Origin: Neckera pumila
Lineage: Eukaryota > Streptophyta > Bryopsida > Hypnales > Neckeraceae
DNA length: 64,000 nucleotides
Assembly: GCA_963969595.1 (NCBI GenBank)
Contig: OZ018414.1
Coordinates: 22,365,660 to 22,429,659, forward strand
Direction: 5' to 3'
Numbering within the stretch: position 1 is the first letter of the stretch; each line of letters begins with the position of its first letter. A program made the position numbers and the translations under genes. Below, in pieces: positions 25,401-38,379 of this stretch. Under the pieces are notes generated by a model. The model did no database searches, was not told the origin of the DNA, and saw only the letters and a program-made list of their open reading frames with translations.

Positions 25401-28400
25401 TCTGTAAAATGGATTGAATCAATTATTATCTCAAGATTTGAATGCCAGGTATGTAAAAATATAATTGTACATTGAATTAAAATACCCAAATTTTGCATTG
25501 AAGTCTCTTACATAGTAATTTTAAATAATTTGTAATAATCAACAATCAAAACATTATGGACTTTGTTTAGAGTTTATAAATTAGATTTTGTTTTGTATTA
25601 GGGTTATTTCCAACAACAAGACTACAAGATCATTTCACCTTATATTGATTGGAGCAATGTTAATTGGAAATCAAGACGCCCATTGATGGACTATCCTATT
25701 CAAGTGATTTCTAATACATGTTTATAAGTTCCCTAATGTTCCATTAATATTGGCTAAATATTGGCCTAGAATGCATATAACAAAATCAAATAGTTGTAAT
25801 TTGAAGTGAATTTCAATGTGTCAAGTGGTCGATTGCTTATATATCACTTAATTAAACATTTTATGTGATTTATGCACAGAGTGTCATTTGTGAACCAAAA
25901 GATGGTGTTATAGTGAAATCTGGAGATACGGTGAGTTATAAAAACTTTGTTGTTTCATTTCTTTATTAGTGTACTCATCTATTGATCTACTACAACATGA
26001 GATAGCTCTGATGAATTTTAAGATATATATTATATAACATATACTAGAAAATAGGATTATAACTCAAAATCACTTGAAATAACCTACATATATTCTCATT
26101 GTATGACAATGAATTTAAATCAATAATGTAGAGTTTAACAACTAAGATACATAGACATTTAAATATAAATCAATATAGCTTAATCACCTATTTAATCTTT
26201 TTTATTTTGTTCCATTTAAAGAAGCAAAACCAACCTTTTAGATGATTTTGAACTTCTCAATTTTTCTATTTATATTATAAATTTTGAATCTTTCTTTCAT
26301 GCTTGCTCTAAAATACAAAGTGAAGTCCATAAAAATATTAGTTATATGAAATAGTTGCAATTGATAAGGGTTTTTTTTTTCAATTTTAATTTGTAATTAA
26401 ATATATAATATGATAGGATTAAAAAAATATATTGTAGGTGGATCTCTATGGATATGCTATTGCAGGAGGAGGACGAGGCATTGATAGAATAGATATCTCC
26501 ATTACGAATGGAGAGTCTTGGTTGGAAGCACGTCGGTTGCCTAAATTGCAAATTGATGTTGTGAAAGAAGATTTTCATTGTCCTCAATGGGCTTGGACCT
26601 TGTGGGAGCTCAAATTTGTTGAAGTTGAGACTCCATGCATAGTTGTTGTTAAAGCCGTATGTGATTATATACTAATTTTTTTGCAACAAATTATATTTTG
26701 CTATTATAAAGCATTTGCTATCACTAATGAATTCTCATATTTATTGTTCTAGCTCAAAAGAGAGGGTTGCATCATACCAACATAATACTTGATTATATTT
26801 ATAATATTTTAGTATATTTACACTATTGAGCTCTAATCTCTACTAAAAAATTGTAAGAGACATTTAAAAAAATTTAGACTATGATAAGCAACAAAACGTC
26901 TTATAGCTAGGAGAAACTCTTCCAAAGGGACAAAACCTTGCATAAAAAATTGTGGCTTGAGTGTCCATTCAATTTTGGGATAGCTCACAACCTATGAGAT
27001 CTTATACATGTAGAGTTTAACCATACAAGGGTGCCTCGTGGGGATCCTTATAAGCATTTATGTGATGTGAAATGAAAACTTGTTTGACCAACTTATTCCC
27101 TGGGATTTACACATAATGAAGCTCAATACATGGTGTGAGGTTCAATGCAGCCAAGCTCCCATGATTGAAGGACTCTATTTGCCGAAACTGCTATTAGAGG
27201 GAAGAGGGAGGAGGGGGGCTTTACACCAATTTCCCTTATGTACATAGTAGAGTTGTCATTTTAGAATGTTGCATCTTACTTTTGTACATATAATTGTGGT
27301 TGTTATTAATACAATAATACAATATGTATGGATTTTGGGATTTATTCCATTTAGTATATTGTTAACTATTTTACAAACTACAATATATTACTAATAAATA
27401 CATTTATTGTTAATTACCCATATCTTTTGTCACCTCACTAAAAAATCTATCTATAAGCTGCATCATCTTTAAATCAAGTAGTTTATCTACAAGCATTTAG
27501 TCAACATTAGTACTAGTATAGTAACATTAGCAATGCTTTGTTTCTTTTGAGTATATAGTAATATATTGTGTACAAACTCTATCACTTTAGTGAATGAATT
27601 ATCTAATATGTATATTGCTTGTAAAATAATTGATTACTTCCCATATTTATAATTTTTTATGAAGTTGTTAGATTGCAATCAATGTGGGATAATTACATGT
27701 ATCTGTATGTTGTTAGTATAATATTGTCTTCCATATTTTATATCACTACATGTATCTATACATCATACCATATCTATATTTCATACTAGGTAATTATATG
27801 TATTCCATATATAATATCCTTATTAAAGTTTTTTTTGGTTTTGGTTTTGGGTGGAGGCTGGGTGTGAGGGGGTGGTGGGGTGGTGGGGTGGTGGGGGTGG
27901 TGGGGGGTGGGTGCAAAATCAAATGTTTTCTTTTCTAATTAGGAGGCAGGGGTAGGGATGCCTACCTCTTTTGGATGCATAGTTGAATGAGCAAATTGAA
28001 TTATTTATTTATTTTTTAAGTGTGTTTCCAATACTTGATAACCTCATTTATTTAGTGTGGTCTATGTCAACCCTGTTGTGTGGTGCAATTAATAGCTCAA
28101 ATTGAGGCTTACTAACGCCCCCATCAGGTTGCTAATATTTGGACCCAATTTGATCAAATTTGAATCCACTCTCCAATTTTAGCTTGTAGGATTGATACCA
28201 AAATTATCTGGAACAAGAAGGGCCCTTCTCTTTGCTTGTTTCCATAGAGTAGTTGGTTCTCTGGTTTCTGTTTTTTCTCTTATCGCTTTAGCGTCCAGCT
28301 TCAAGGCTTGTCTGTCTCTTTTTTTTTTTTAATGCAATGGTTTTTCCATTTGTTAAAAGAAATGCCAACCTTGAACTATCAATATGTTTTTATTTCTATT

Positions 28401-30946
28401 ATTTTAAATTAAGAAATCAGTTTGGTTTTAATTTGATCACGTGCTGCACTGTGTTTTTCAGATCGACAGTGCTGGAAATGTCCAACCTGCAGAGGTCGAG
28501 GAGATTTGGAATCTGAGGGGACTCTTGAACAATTCCTGGCACGCGATAAGAATCAACGCACCGAGTCCACCTCCGGAGGAGTTGTAAGAAGCCCTTATCC
28601 CGTAGCCTGTTGCTCTGTTTTGTACTCCGTTAACCCCTAAAGGTCCAAGGCAATTTATGGCTCCGAAACCACTGAAAACTGCCATTTCTGCTGCGATCAT
28701 TCAAGAAACCAAATTTTTTTTTTTTTTAGAATCTAAGTGTAGGATCTTGTACTTCACTTGTCTTCAATCATGTGTTAAAAATTTCATGAAGTTTGACCGT
28801 AAGGATTGGAAGATGTTAGCATTTGAAGTTGGAAAAAGAAGTTTTTTTTGAATTATGGCTTGCAATTTCAGATGACTTTGACGGCCATTTGTAGATTTTT
28901 TTTGCACTACATACCATTGGGTTAAAAAAAAAAGTTTTAACATTGAGTTGAGAGTCCGGGGAAAAAATTTTAGAATGTCAAAACTTGATTTTCACATATG
29001 AAAAAACTGTTAAGTAGAAGTAAGTCCAAAATTGAATGAATAACTAAATCGTTAGTAGCTCTTAGGTGGAATTAAAGCACCATAATCCAAATCGTGAGTT
29101 TGTTCTTGCAAATAAACTTAACCTTTCCAAAAAAAATTTGAAAAAATTTGAAAATTGCATTCAAAAATGAATTCTATAAGTTGTTTTTTGAAGAAGATGC
29201 TAGATTGCCTGAAAAACAAGATTGTCTATAACTTTCTCTTTCTGAGTCCAAATAGAATGAAGCAAAGCTTCAAATGTGTTCCAAAAATCAGGTCAAAATT
29301 TCAAGTCACACAAGCCTGCCCGAAATCCCAAGTGTCTCCCAAGGGACTTTGGGCCTTTAAGGGTTAAGTGTTTTTTGGTGCATTTTGTGAGGAGGTCAAA
29401 CTCTGAATTCAGATTATGATTGTGTTTTACTTAACAAGATTATTAACTACTAAGGTATGTTCCTACTTGGTGTTAGGGGTGATGTTTGCAATGTCAATCC
29501 AGTCAAGAAGTAGGTCTAATTACATTTCTAAGACCCTCAATAACAACACTCTATAACACCAAGTACGAACATAAATATCTTTAATAAGTCACCTAGTTTT
29601 GCAATAAGAAGCAAATTGCAATTTAGATCCCTCTTAACAATTGTAAATCTTTAAAAGACGCTTCAGCCACTTTTTAGATGATGCATGACAAAAATTCCTT
29701 CTATGTAGGATTAAAGTGTAACTATTCATTTTTAGAGTTCTTTGTGAAAAGGAGAGGTCTTGTATAGTAGTTTGACTTCCAATGAAAGCTTTTGGATTTT
29801 TTAGGCCAATGATTCACTCGCTACCAAAAGGAATGATTTCTATGGGCACTAGCCCATCCATTAAGGGTTAAGCTAAGTTAAGGTGAATACATCCAAAATT
29901 GCACCCTGCCTAAAATTGTCATCATTACTCTGTGTACATCTCCAAAATCAATACGTGCACATGTTGAAGAAACAATTTTAAAACATCCACAAAAAAAAAC
30001 TTTGACCCTTTATTATTTTTGCATACAATATTCAAATGCCGCATTCTTTGGTGCGTTGGAACCTCCATTCACTTGCCAATAAGAAAATATAAAAATTTGA
30101 CTATTCTAATAATAATGAATAGGCACAATAGTAAAAAGTGGCAATTTTGGGGGGTACCCCCATTTTGATAGCACCTAATTGTGACCTATTTGCAAGTCTA
30201 TCCTCTTGTCTATTCTATACAAATTCTTGAATAAAATATAAAGCCTCTATACACAAGAGCCTAGGGTCAATTTTTGGAACACCTATTTTTAACGCTTTTA
30301 AAATTCATAGTTTATATAGACAAAGTTCAAAAAAATAATTAAAAGAGAACTTGGAATCCTTGCTGTCAAAACTCAACAAAAGCTTTTAGAATTCAATAAT
30401 CGAAACCATGCTCAAAAATTCATTAGGATGAATTAGGATGTTTTTAACCTAATATAAAATCCTTACCTAGTTACCAAAAGGTATTCACATGAGCATGTGA
30501 ACATGATTTTTATTATTGAGTTGTCTTAGTTTTTGTTGGATCCTGTTGGAATTGAAAGTGAATTGTAGATTCTCTTAGAATATGTTTTTTGGAACATTGT
30601 ATGAACAAATATATTTTATAATTTCTTCTGAGCAAATATTGATTATAGAATTATCAGTAATCAACCTAAACTCTCATACTTAAAAAATATGCATTTTAAG
30701 GAGGAATCCTCATGAGTTTGTTGTACAAATATGGTTGAAATTAGGTGAACTTGTTTTTATATAGTTATTAGCAAACATTCAATTGATTATAGCATGTGCA
30801 AATTTGATGTGACTTGGTTTACAACTAGGCCTGCCCCTGGTCCTGATTGGGCAAAAAATGCTGCTGAAAATGCTACACGGCGATGTAAGTCTCCGGAGGA
30901 CCACGCCCATGATCAACCCCCTCATGATGTTTTGGATAACTTTTAG
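22459..30946 (+). CDS. SOX: Sulfite oxidase (plant type, molybdenum enzyme)
   Basis: Exons: 22459-22581, 23192-23307, 23469-23531, 23701-23737, 23872-23953, 24665-24783, 25076-25171, 25338-25448, 25602-25703, 25880-25930, 26438-26656 and 28462 onward, all GT-AG and in frame. Exon 12 can stop at TAA 28585-28587 (414 residues) or splice at 28583 to a thirteenth exon 30829-30946 (452 residues). Plant sulfite oxidase is a heme-free, peroxisomal Mo enzyme that oxidises sulfite to sulfate using oxygen. Landmarks: FNAEPP, FYKRNHGPIP, LPKYTVVATLQCAGNRR (Mo-ligand cysteine), [71 protein letters not shown], then the dimerisation domain with GYAIAGGGRGIDRIDIS, WAWTLWEL, AIDSAGNVQPAEVEEIWNLRG. Usual length is about 390. 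Neither possible C-terminus ends in the SNL-type peroxisomal signal of angiosperms. AATAAA lies at 30952. Introns carry transposon remnants. Confidence 0.93.
27849..27912 (+). repeat. G-rich tract in sulfite oxidase intron 11
   Basis: About 60 bp almost wholly G and T with many runs of 3-6 G (GGTGGTGGGGTGGTGGGG units) on the transcribed gene's sense strand. It could form G-quadruplexes. It sits in an otherwise AT-rich intron of 1.8 kb. Confidence 0.8.
28634..29363. mobile_element. TTAA-flanked piggyBac-like MITE, copy 3 (730 bp), in sulfite oxidase intron 12
   Basis: TTAA at 28630-28633, then CCCCTAAAGGTCCAAGG; right end CTTTAAGGG before TTAA at 29364-29367. A shorter, diverged subfamily that shares AAACTGCCATTTCT near its left end with the longer copies. 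It starts only 47 bp after the candidate stop codon of exon 12. Confidence 0.8.
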
Positions 30947-31641
30947 TCTCTAATAAAACAATTTTTGGATTGAATATTTGCAGAGGAACATTTTTAAATG
31001 TAATTTAGAGGAATACTAATTTATTATCAAATTGTGATTTCTAAAATCTATGATTTTACCCCTAAAGTTTTTACCACTTCAGTTGCATTAGCTTTATGAA
31101 AATGTAATTTGTTTTCTAATCGGATGCCTAAATCAAAAGTTTTGGGGCTCAAAAGTTTACGGGCAACTTGGATAGTGTGCTAATAGAGAGGTCAAGCAGT
31201 CAAGCAAGCAGTTAGGCAAGTTGTGAATATTTTTCCATCATTTATTTATTTATTTTTAAACACATGGACAATTTCCTTTTCCATCATTTTTCTTGCAATC
31301 TATAAAGCCAAATTAATTAAAGTTGATACCACGCGCTCTCATAGTCATATAATTAAGTAAATAATGTTCAAAAATTTGAGAAAGAAATCAATTTTTCTCC
31401 CATTTTCACTAATTGCACAACAATGGGCAATTTTAGAATAAATTTAAAACAATTAGTTCAATTTCTAGTGTAAATTCATGAGATTTTTTTATTCCACTTA
31501 ATTTAGAAAAGTAAATACTTGTATTCATTGTTGGGATTTTGATTCTTCTAAAAAATGAAATCTCAAAGAGTTAAAATTTTTGCTCATGCAGTTGTGTTTT
31601 TTGGAGACATCCTCTCAATGTAAGATTTTTGTGTATATTAA
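30947..31641. other. Sulfite oxidase 3' flank
   Basis: AT-rich sequence after the last candidate exon with a possible poly(A) signal at 30952-30957. No gene seen. Confidence 0.5.
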
Positions 31642-32210
31642 CCTCTAAAAGACCAAGGCCTTTATTCTGCCAAAAAACACTCAAAACTGCCATTTTTACA
31701 ACAAAGAGTAAAAGATTTTGAATTTTTTTTTACATCTAACCATAGGATCTTATACCTAACTAGTATGACAATAGAATTATTTGTAAAGTACCCAAAACCG
31801 GGGTTTAAACCCTGAAATTTTGTGGAAAAGCAGGTTTTGGGCAGAAAAGTCAATACGAAAGTGGGTATCAAACTTTCTTTCGCGCCCAAATTGACCTAAA
31901 CCAAGTTTTGTCCAGACTTTGTCTGCGGGATTGTGGTCACCTGCGGGGGCGTCTGTCGGAGGAAATTTGTTGGAAAAAGTCCCCTCCAAACTGGGGGGGA
32001 CTTTACAAATAACTCTAATGTGTGGGAAAAATCTTAGAATTTTTGACTGCACAGATTGCAAGATATCTGCTTTTAAAGTGCAAAAAACAAGTTTTTCAAC
32101 ACATTGTGGGATTAGTATTTTTGAATTTGAACATTTTTAACTTAAAAGTTTTGCACTATAGAGTTTTTAGCTTTAAATCATTATAGTATAGAACTGTTTT
32201 GAGAGTCTAG

Positions 32211-32274
<64 letters not shown>

Positions 32275-32810
32275 ATTATTAAAAAATTTGTTAAATAGAA
32301 GTATGTACAAGATAGAAGGAAAATCTAAAATATTAATATCTTTTATTTGGAATTAAAATGCACTAATCCCAATAATAAGATTGTTCTAGCAAAAAAACTA
32401 AACCACATGGAATTTTTTTTTTGAAAAGCTATAAAAACTGCATTCAAAAATGAATCCTATAACTTGTTTTTTTTAAGAAGATGCTCCAAGTGCTCAAAAA
32501 ATAAGATTGTCCATAACTTTCTCATAACAAATCCAAATGGAATGAAAGAGCTTTCCAGACAAAAATATGATCTATTGGAAAAAAATATTTTGAAAAAGAT
32601 TATTTTTTGCAAATTATTTTTTGTTGCCCGCTCTTCCCTGGTTTGAGCTTATTTAGGCATAAATTTTTTTTCCCAGGCACCAATTTCTACGAAGCTTATC
32701 ATTTTTTCTATCTTCAAAAAAAGTTTCAAAAATCAGGACAAAAATTCAGCCCGTAGGTACCTGCTTGAAATCCCACTTGTTCGTTGAGCGGACACTTGGT
32801 CCTTTAGGAA
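31642..32810. mobile_element. TTAA-family element, copy 4 (about 1.17 kb, decayed right end)
   Basis: TTAA at 31638-31641 followed by CCTCTAAAAGACCAAGGCC; the right end reads GGTCCTTTAGGAA then TTGA, a mutated TTAA. The interior matches copy 5 (59239-60158), including AAAACACTCAAAACTGCC and the subterminal GAGCGGACACTTGG. It has gained a TA microsatellite with a T tract. Confidence 0.75.
32213..32272 (+). repeat. TA microsatellite followed by poly-T
   Basis: About 20 TA dinucleotides followed by about 20 T, inside TTAA element copy 4. Confidence 0.95.
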
Positions 32811-34370
32811 TTGAACACCTCTATTATCTTTAAAAGTTGGCATGCAAATAATTAACATAACTACCTACATAATGGTCCAAGTTTCCAAAGTTGGATATGC
32901 CTCTTTCTCTACAAAGTTGTCAAATTATATTGATCCTATTGGATAAGGCCCAAAATTTATTTTCTTCTATTTATAATCTCACAATTTGCGTGTTCATAAG
33001 GTTCAATTTTTTTTGCAGATTTCTAAAGCAGTTTAGTACAAATTTGTGTGGTTGAATGTTTGAAAAATGTTTTAATATTTCAATTTTGTTCAATGCAATG
33101 GTATTATTGAATACTTTTGTGAAAAAAACTTTAGGAATCATTTTAAAATCTATACTGCTAGAGGAATTACTATTGTCATCAATATTTGTAAATTAAATAT
33201 AAATTGGTGATTCATTTCTTTCCAATAATTTGACTACATTCTATATATTGACAATACATGAGTTGTTTGTTTGCAATGGAATCACTACTATCCCCTGAAA
33301 AGGGACATACACAGATTTTATTCACCATCTTCACAAATAAAAAATAAATAAACAAATAAAATACTTGATTTGCCTTTCACCTTCCAAAACAAAACAAAAC
33401 AACTTTGACATGGGTATGATATATGGAATACATACAGGTATGATGTATGAAATACGGTTTTGTTATATGGAATATTGATACAATATAATATACATATACT
33501 TAACTTATATGGAATACGGGAATATGGACATAATTGTTAATCCCATATTGATTGCAATCTAGCATGTTCACAAAAGATATACATATGGAAGACAATGTGA
33601 CCCAGTAATTGAAGTTTGGCCAATAGTATTTATAGATTATTATGATTCCATTGCATCACTTGTAATCAATTTGATTAGATGCTAGAAGTTTATTAAATGC
33701 TTAGACAGTTTATGAGGCCTATTTTAGTTTGACTCTTGGTAGTTATTAGTTTTGGTAGAAGTCAAAGGCGTCAACTTTGAATATTTATAGTTTAATAAAA
33801 AAACATAAAAAAAATCAAATCAAATAATATAGAAAATAGGAAGAGCAAATTAGTTCAATTAAAACAACCAAAGAGTAGCTTAGGCTTTCAATTTCTTTTG
33901 TAATCCTTTTTATTTAATCAGTAAGCAAAACTACAACAAAATTAAAAGACGATTAGGAGGAAGATGGATACTATGAGATTATTACAGTTACAATTCAAGA
34001 AGATAATACCTTGGTGTCTTTGACCTTAGAGGTATAAAAGTCTAGAAGTGCCTTAAGCACTTTCATTTCCCATTTTCAATGTCTAATTAGGTGTTTAGAA
34101 TGTTGATTAGGAGTTGAGATAGAATTAAGCCTTGTTGGCAAAATAGTAAACTAACATAATAATACCTAAATTAGACTATCATCAAATTCACCTCTAAGTA
34201 CATCTGAAGGATTATAGGCTAAAGGAGTTGATAGTATAAATTGTCAAATGTCCTATTAGGTTGTAGGATGATGTACAGATGATCCATGTAAAGTTACCAT
34301 TCAATTTGTAAGAACTGGAAAAAGTCACTTTATATTGTGTAAGTAGAAATCTAACATTTCAAATAAAGGT
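32811..34370. other. AT-rich repeat-derived DNA, no gene
   Basis: No ORF of note. 33370-33600 is an inverted relative of the CATATC-rich sequence seen near 5720 and 27650. Confidence 0.5.
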
Positions 34371-34373
34371 GCA

Positions 34374-35640
34374 ACCAAAGATTGGAGAGAGGTGCCTTAG
34401 CATAAAAGCATGCCAAGGGCTCAATGGCAAAATTTGTTTGCCAAGATTCCTTCATATAAAAATGATCCCTCTCCGGAGGAAATAAAATATGAGGTAGTAA
34501 TTTAGATCTTCTTATGAATAGTGCCAATTAAATATGTAACTTGCAATAAGCATTTGAGGATTTCCTAAAAGTTACCCAAAAAAATTTGCAATTTTTTGAA
34601 TTGCAAAAGATGATTCCCTAGGAAGTCAACCGTGATTATTAGCATTGAGAAACTCATTAAAATTACCCCGCTAGAGGTCAAATCCTACTAAAAATTAGGA
34701 TACTTTTTTTTAGCATGAATAAGTGACTAGCCAAAGTTTAAGGCATTCCAATACCAATAAGTACCAAAACCAGTGTGGCAATGACTTTTAACATAGTTCC
34801 AAAACATTCAATGCGTTGATTGGAGTACTCCAAGCTTGAGATGTCCAAACAAAGTCATTTTGAATTCTTTTCTTACTTTCTCAAACCTTCCAAACAACAT
34901 AGGATAGTCAAATTCATTAGAAAAGGTAAATTTCATCATTTGGATTTATTTTTTATTTTTTTTAGGTTTGCAAACCGTTGGCTTTTGTGAGATAAATGAC
35001 TTGGAAGTGGGAGATGAAGAGTTTTTCAAGCTGATTTGGGCCTTTTGAAGGCATTGGCGCAATCCATTTGGCATTTGGAGCATATCTCCAAAAGTTAAAG
35101 CAACTACAACAATAGGTTAGAATTTCTAGTAATTGGTAGTTAATTTTGATTTTTGTTAGGGATTTTTAGATCACTTGAGAAGGAAAGGGGCTTTGGAAAA
35201 GTATAAAAGGCCTTCCTTCCTCTCACTTTGCATTCCTTTTATTATTTGTTTGCTTAATTGACATGAGGCCAAGTCTCGTTTATGATGTTTGTGCTTTGCC
35301 AAACTCGAGTTGGCATTGTTTGAATTTTGGACTTTTTTGTCACAAATTTGTGTTTAAATTGCATTTGGAGCAACTTTTGCTCCTTTTGGTTTACACTTTT
35401 GCTCCTTTTAAATAATGTTGGAGTCCCTTTGAAAATCCTTGTCATTTGTTGATGTACTGAAGTTTGAATACTAACCATTCGAGTTTTTTTGGGTCTTTTG
35501 CATCTTTGTCTACTAACCAATTCCTAACTAAGCTTTTTGAAAAGGATCTTACAACTTTAATTGTAGAAAATCCTCCTAAAGCCTAGGTGTTGGAATACGT
35601 AGTCCAAATCTTGGAGTTGGTACCAATTAAGAGAATTTTG
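34374..35640 (+). repeat. Degenerate LTR-like repeat, copy 1
   Basis: Aligns with 38380-38634 (fragment), 40640-42960, 44390-45930, 60940-62350 and 62580-63430. Shared blocks are CAATGGCAAAATTTGTTTGCCAA, CCTAAAAGTTACCCAAA, AAAATCCTACTAAAAATTAGGAT-like, and GGCGCAATCCATTTGGCATTTGGAG, followed by a TATA-like stretch (GTATAAAAGGCC at about 35200). Order and promoter-like ending suggest retrotransposon long terminal repeats or solo LTRs, but no reverse transcriptase, integrase or primer-binding site was recognised. Confidence 0.5.
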
Positions 35641-36114
35641 GGTTGGAACCAACTCTCTAAGTCTAGGTACTACAAGTTTGTGTTATTTTTATTCAAGAAT
35701 TTTCAAAGGTTAATCCCTCAAATATGATGAAGCTTTCACTTTGCTAGTTCTAAATTATTTCTATTTTTTTTTTATAGTGTGATTTCTCTTTGATAAGAAA
35801 ACCCAATAATCTAATTTTGTTTAGGTTAGAAACCGGTCAATTAGCCTCAATTTGAGGCCAGCTAAGTCCAGCTAAAAAATACAGTCTAGGAAGTTCAATT
35901 GGAAGAACCAAATCACAAATAATTAAAAAAAAAAATTGACCCAGATCGCAAGGCAACCGGGCACATTGATACGGCCTAGGCAGGTTGGTATTGGGCTAGG
36001 TAGAAGCTTGATTGGATTACCATCCGGCATCTGATTGACATAGATCTCATACGGTCTAGTTTTTAGTTTTGAAAATTGGGGTGGTTTGAAAAATCATTGG
36101 AAAAGAATTATACA

Positions 36115-36510
36115 ACTTTTATGGATTGGAAAATCACTAAAAATGATTAATCAAGCCCTTGTTGGGTTTAGAATTATGCTAAGAGTATTTAGACAACTTT
36201 TGTTAGATTAAAAATTTATTGAAAAAGAATAGATAAGCCCTTGTTGGGATTAGAATTACACTGAGAGTATTTCAACCCCCCCTAGATGGATTAGAAAATC
36301 ATTGGAAAAGAACAAATAAGCCTCTGTGGGTTGAAAAATCACTGAAAAAGAAAATAAAATAGGTCCTTGTTAGGGTTAGAATTACATTAAGAGCATTTAG
36401 ATTTTAGATAGTCCATATGGATTGGAAAATCACTAGAATAGAAGAAGACAAGTCCCTATTGGATTTAAAATTACACTAAGAGCATTTGGACAGCCGGTTA
36501 GGTTGAAAAT
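36115..36510 (+). repeat. Degenerate tandem repeat, about 85-bp unit x 4-5
   Basis: Repeated blocks GATTGGAAAATCACT, AAGCCCTTGTTGGG, TTAGAATTACACTAAGAG, each time in the same order and with moderate divergence. Confidence 0.7.
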
Positions 36511-37799
36511 TATTGAATGTGGTTCAATTTTAGATTTGAAAATGAACCATCAACTCAGTGGGCCAAGATCATATCCTTATAAGCTATACTAATTAATAAA
36601 AGCCAACTCAACTAATTCAAACTTTGAATGAAGCTAGTATAGCTTAGACATGAGCCAAATTTGAATTTTCACTTTGTTTTTATACTCATATACTATGTTG
36701 CAATTCCATTCCAAACTCTATGTCTAAATCCAAGTGCTGCAAACAAAAAACTAAACTAGACGTTGAAGGATTTGGAGAGATATATGTGTTAGTTCAAGTA
36801 CGATTCAAGTGAATGTAATCCACCCGTTAAATATTTTGAATCCCTTAAATAAGTTTTGACCTTGTTTAAGACAAAAGAAAAAGCTCAAAAAGAAAATAAT
36901 TGAATTTTCATATCTAGAATTTAGTTTGTAGTTAAAAGAAATTAAACAAGTTTCCCATTGCTCTATTTTCATTCAAAACATTGAATTAAAATTAGATCAA
37001 TAGCATTAGAAGTTAGAGCTTAGATTTAGACCATATGAAGCTTTGAAAACCAAACTTTGGAGTTACAAAATAGTTACAAAATTTTAATAGCTTTCCAAAA
37101 AGATATTAAACATAGAAAACAAAATAAAACTCCAAAATTTATGCTTGGATGAAAAATAGTCTTAAAATTGGAGAAAGTTAGAAAATCTATAATAATGAAT
37201 CCAAAGAAAATCTTTAAATTTCAAATAGAAGTAGAAGCCAAAATTAAAAGTAGAAGTTAATTTGAAAAAATAAGTTAGTAGAAAATAGTGGATGAAACTT
37301 GATGTATTGCCTAGTAGTCAAACTTCATCCAAAGGTAATTTCTTTAGAGAACTTGCAAGTCTAAGTGTTTAAACTTTTTAGGAATGTACTTTTAGGGACT
37401 TTAACTTAAAAATACTTTAAACCTAAAATAACAAGTAGAAATAGAAGTTGCAAGAAATAGTAAAGACAATAGGAAATTTAAAAAAATCTTATGATAACAA
37501 CTAAAGAATAAGTTAGGATTAGAATCATCTAAAAAATATTTTTGGGTTTCCAAAACTAGTTTAATTTAAAAAAAAATAGATTAGTATTGAAGAAGTTAGG
37601 CGAAAATAAAGTTTTGACTCAAATTAGAACAAATTTGGATGAAAGTCAACAAAATTAGACCAAACCAAGTCAAAATCAGATCTTTGGAAGTAAAATTAGA
37701 ATAAAAGTTATTCAAAAATCTAGAACAAGAAAAATTGATGGATGAAATTTAATAGATAACTAGTGTGACCCTGTGCCGTTGGCCCAATTTTCATCTATT

Positions 37800-37865
37800 C
37801 CCGGTTCCACTCCTGGTTCTACTTCTGATTCTACTCCCAGTTCTACTCCCGGTTCCACTCCCAGT
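37800..37865 (+). repeat. 12-bp minisatellite, about 5 units
   Basis: Units such as CCCGGTTCCACT, CCTGGTTCTACT, TCTGATTCTACT and CCCAGTTCTACT in series. The same array is present in the second Helitron-like copy. Confidence 0.85.
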
Positions 37866-38063
37866 AGCAAGAACGCCACCAAAATCAAAGTAAAAGTAAT
37901 TTTCTAATTTTTTAATCAATAAATACTTTGAAATTCAATAACTTTTGTACCACCGCTCCAAACGCCACGAAACCAAGTCGGTGCACCCCTCCTCGGCGAG
38001 AGCTTTCTGACGGTACCAAGCACGCGGCCGGGGGACGCAGGGTCAGGAAGTTGTCTACGCTAC

Positions 38064-38153
38064 AAACAAAACAAAACAAAACAAAACAAAACAAACAAAC
38101 AAACAAACAAACAAACAAACAAACAAACAAACAAACAAACAAACAAACAAACA
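38064..38153 (+). repeat. CAAAA/CAAA simple repeat
   Basis: Five or six CAAAA units followed by about 14 CAAA units. The second copy of the host element has only a short run, so this tract has expanded or shrunk since the two copies separated. Confidence 0.95.
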
Positions 38154-38379
38154 GATTTAAGGTATTGATTATTGCAAAATAGTCCAAATCTACTTAAATT
38201 GATAATTTTGGAAAGGGCCTAAACAGCCCTACAATTTAGGATACTTAACCTTTTTGCTTGACCAATCCCTATTCGTCTTCATTTTGGTTGCCGTAGCCAA
38301 AATCGACCATAATTATTAATTTTCTATTGATTTGGTTAGCATTTGCATTTAGGAAAACTAAAAGTGAAACATGCAAAGA

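Larger units (their letters stand above)
37760..38168 (-). mobile_element. Helitron-like non-autonomous element, copy 1 (409 bp)
   Basis: Read on the minus strand it starts TCAATACC preceded by A and ends CACACTAG followed by T, the Helitron rule (A|TC...CTRR|T). The same two boundaries are where it stops matching the copy at 38913-39258. Inside are a 12-bp minisatellite (37800-37865), a GC-rich block, and a long CAAA/CAAAA run. The stem expected just before CTAG is weak (GCC-AAC-GGC), which leaves some doubt. No Rep/helicase gene. Confidence 0.6.

Noticed and set aside
30170..30780. Further exon of sulfite oxidase in the last intron
   Set aside because: Sequence is AT-rich with stops in all frames; nothing aligns with the family.
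38064..38153. Regular spaced repeat resembling a CRISPR array
   Set aside because: It is a simple CAAA microsatellite without spacers, in a plant nuclear genome.
37912..38187. Open frame with a long FVCL repeat (and TNKQ on the other strand)
   Set aside because: It is a translation of the CAAA simple repeat and the Helitron-like element; the two copies differ in repeat length and no domain is present.
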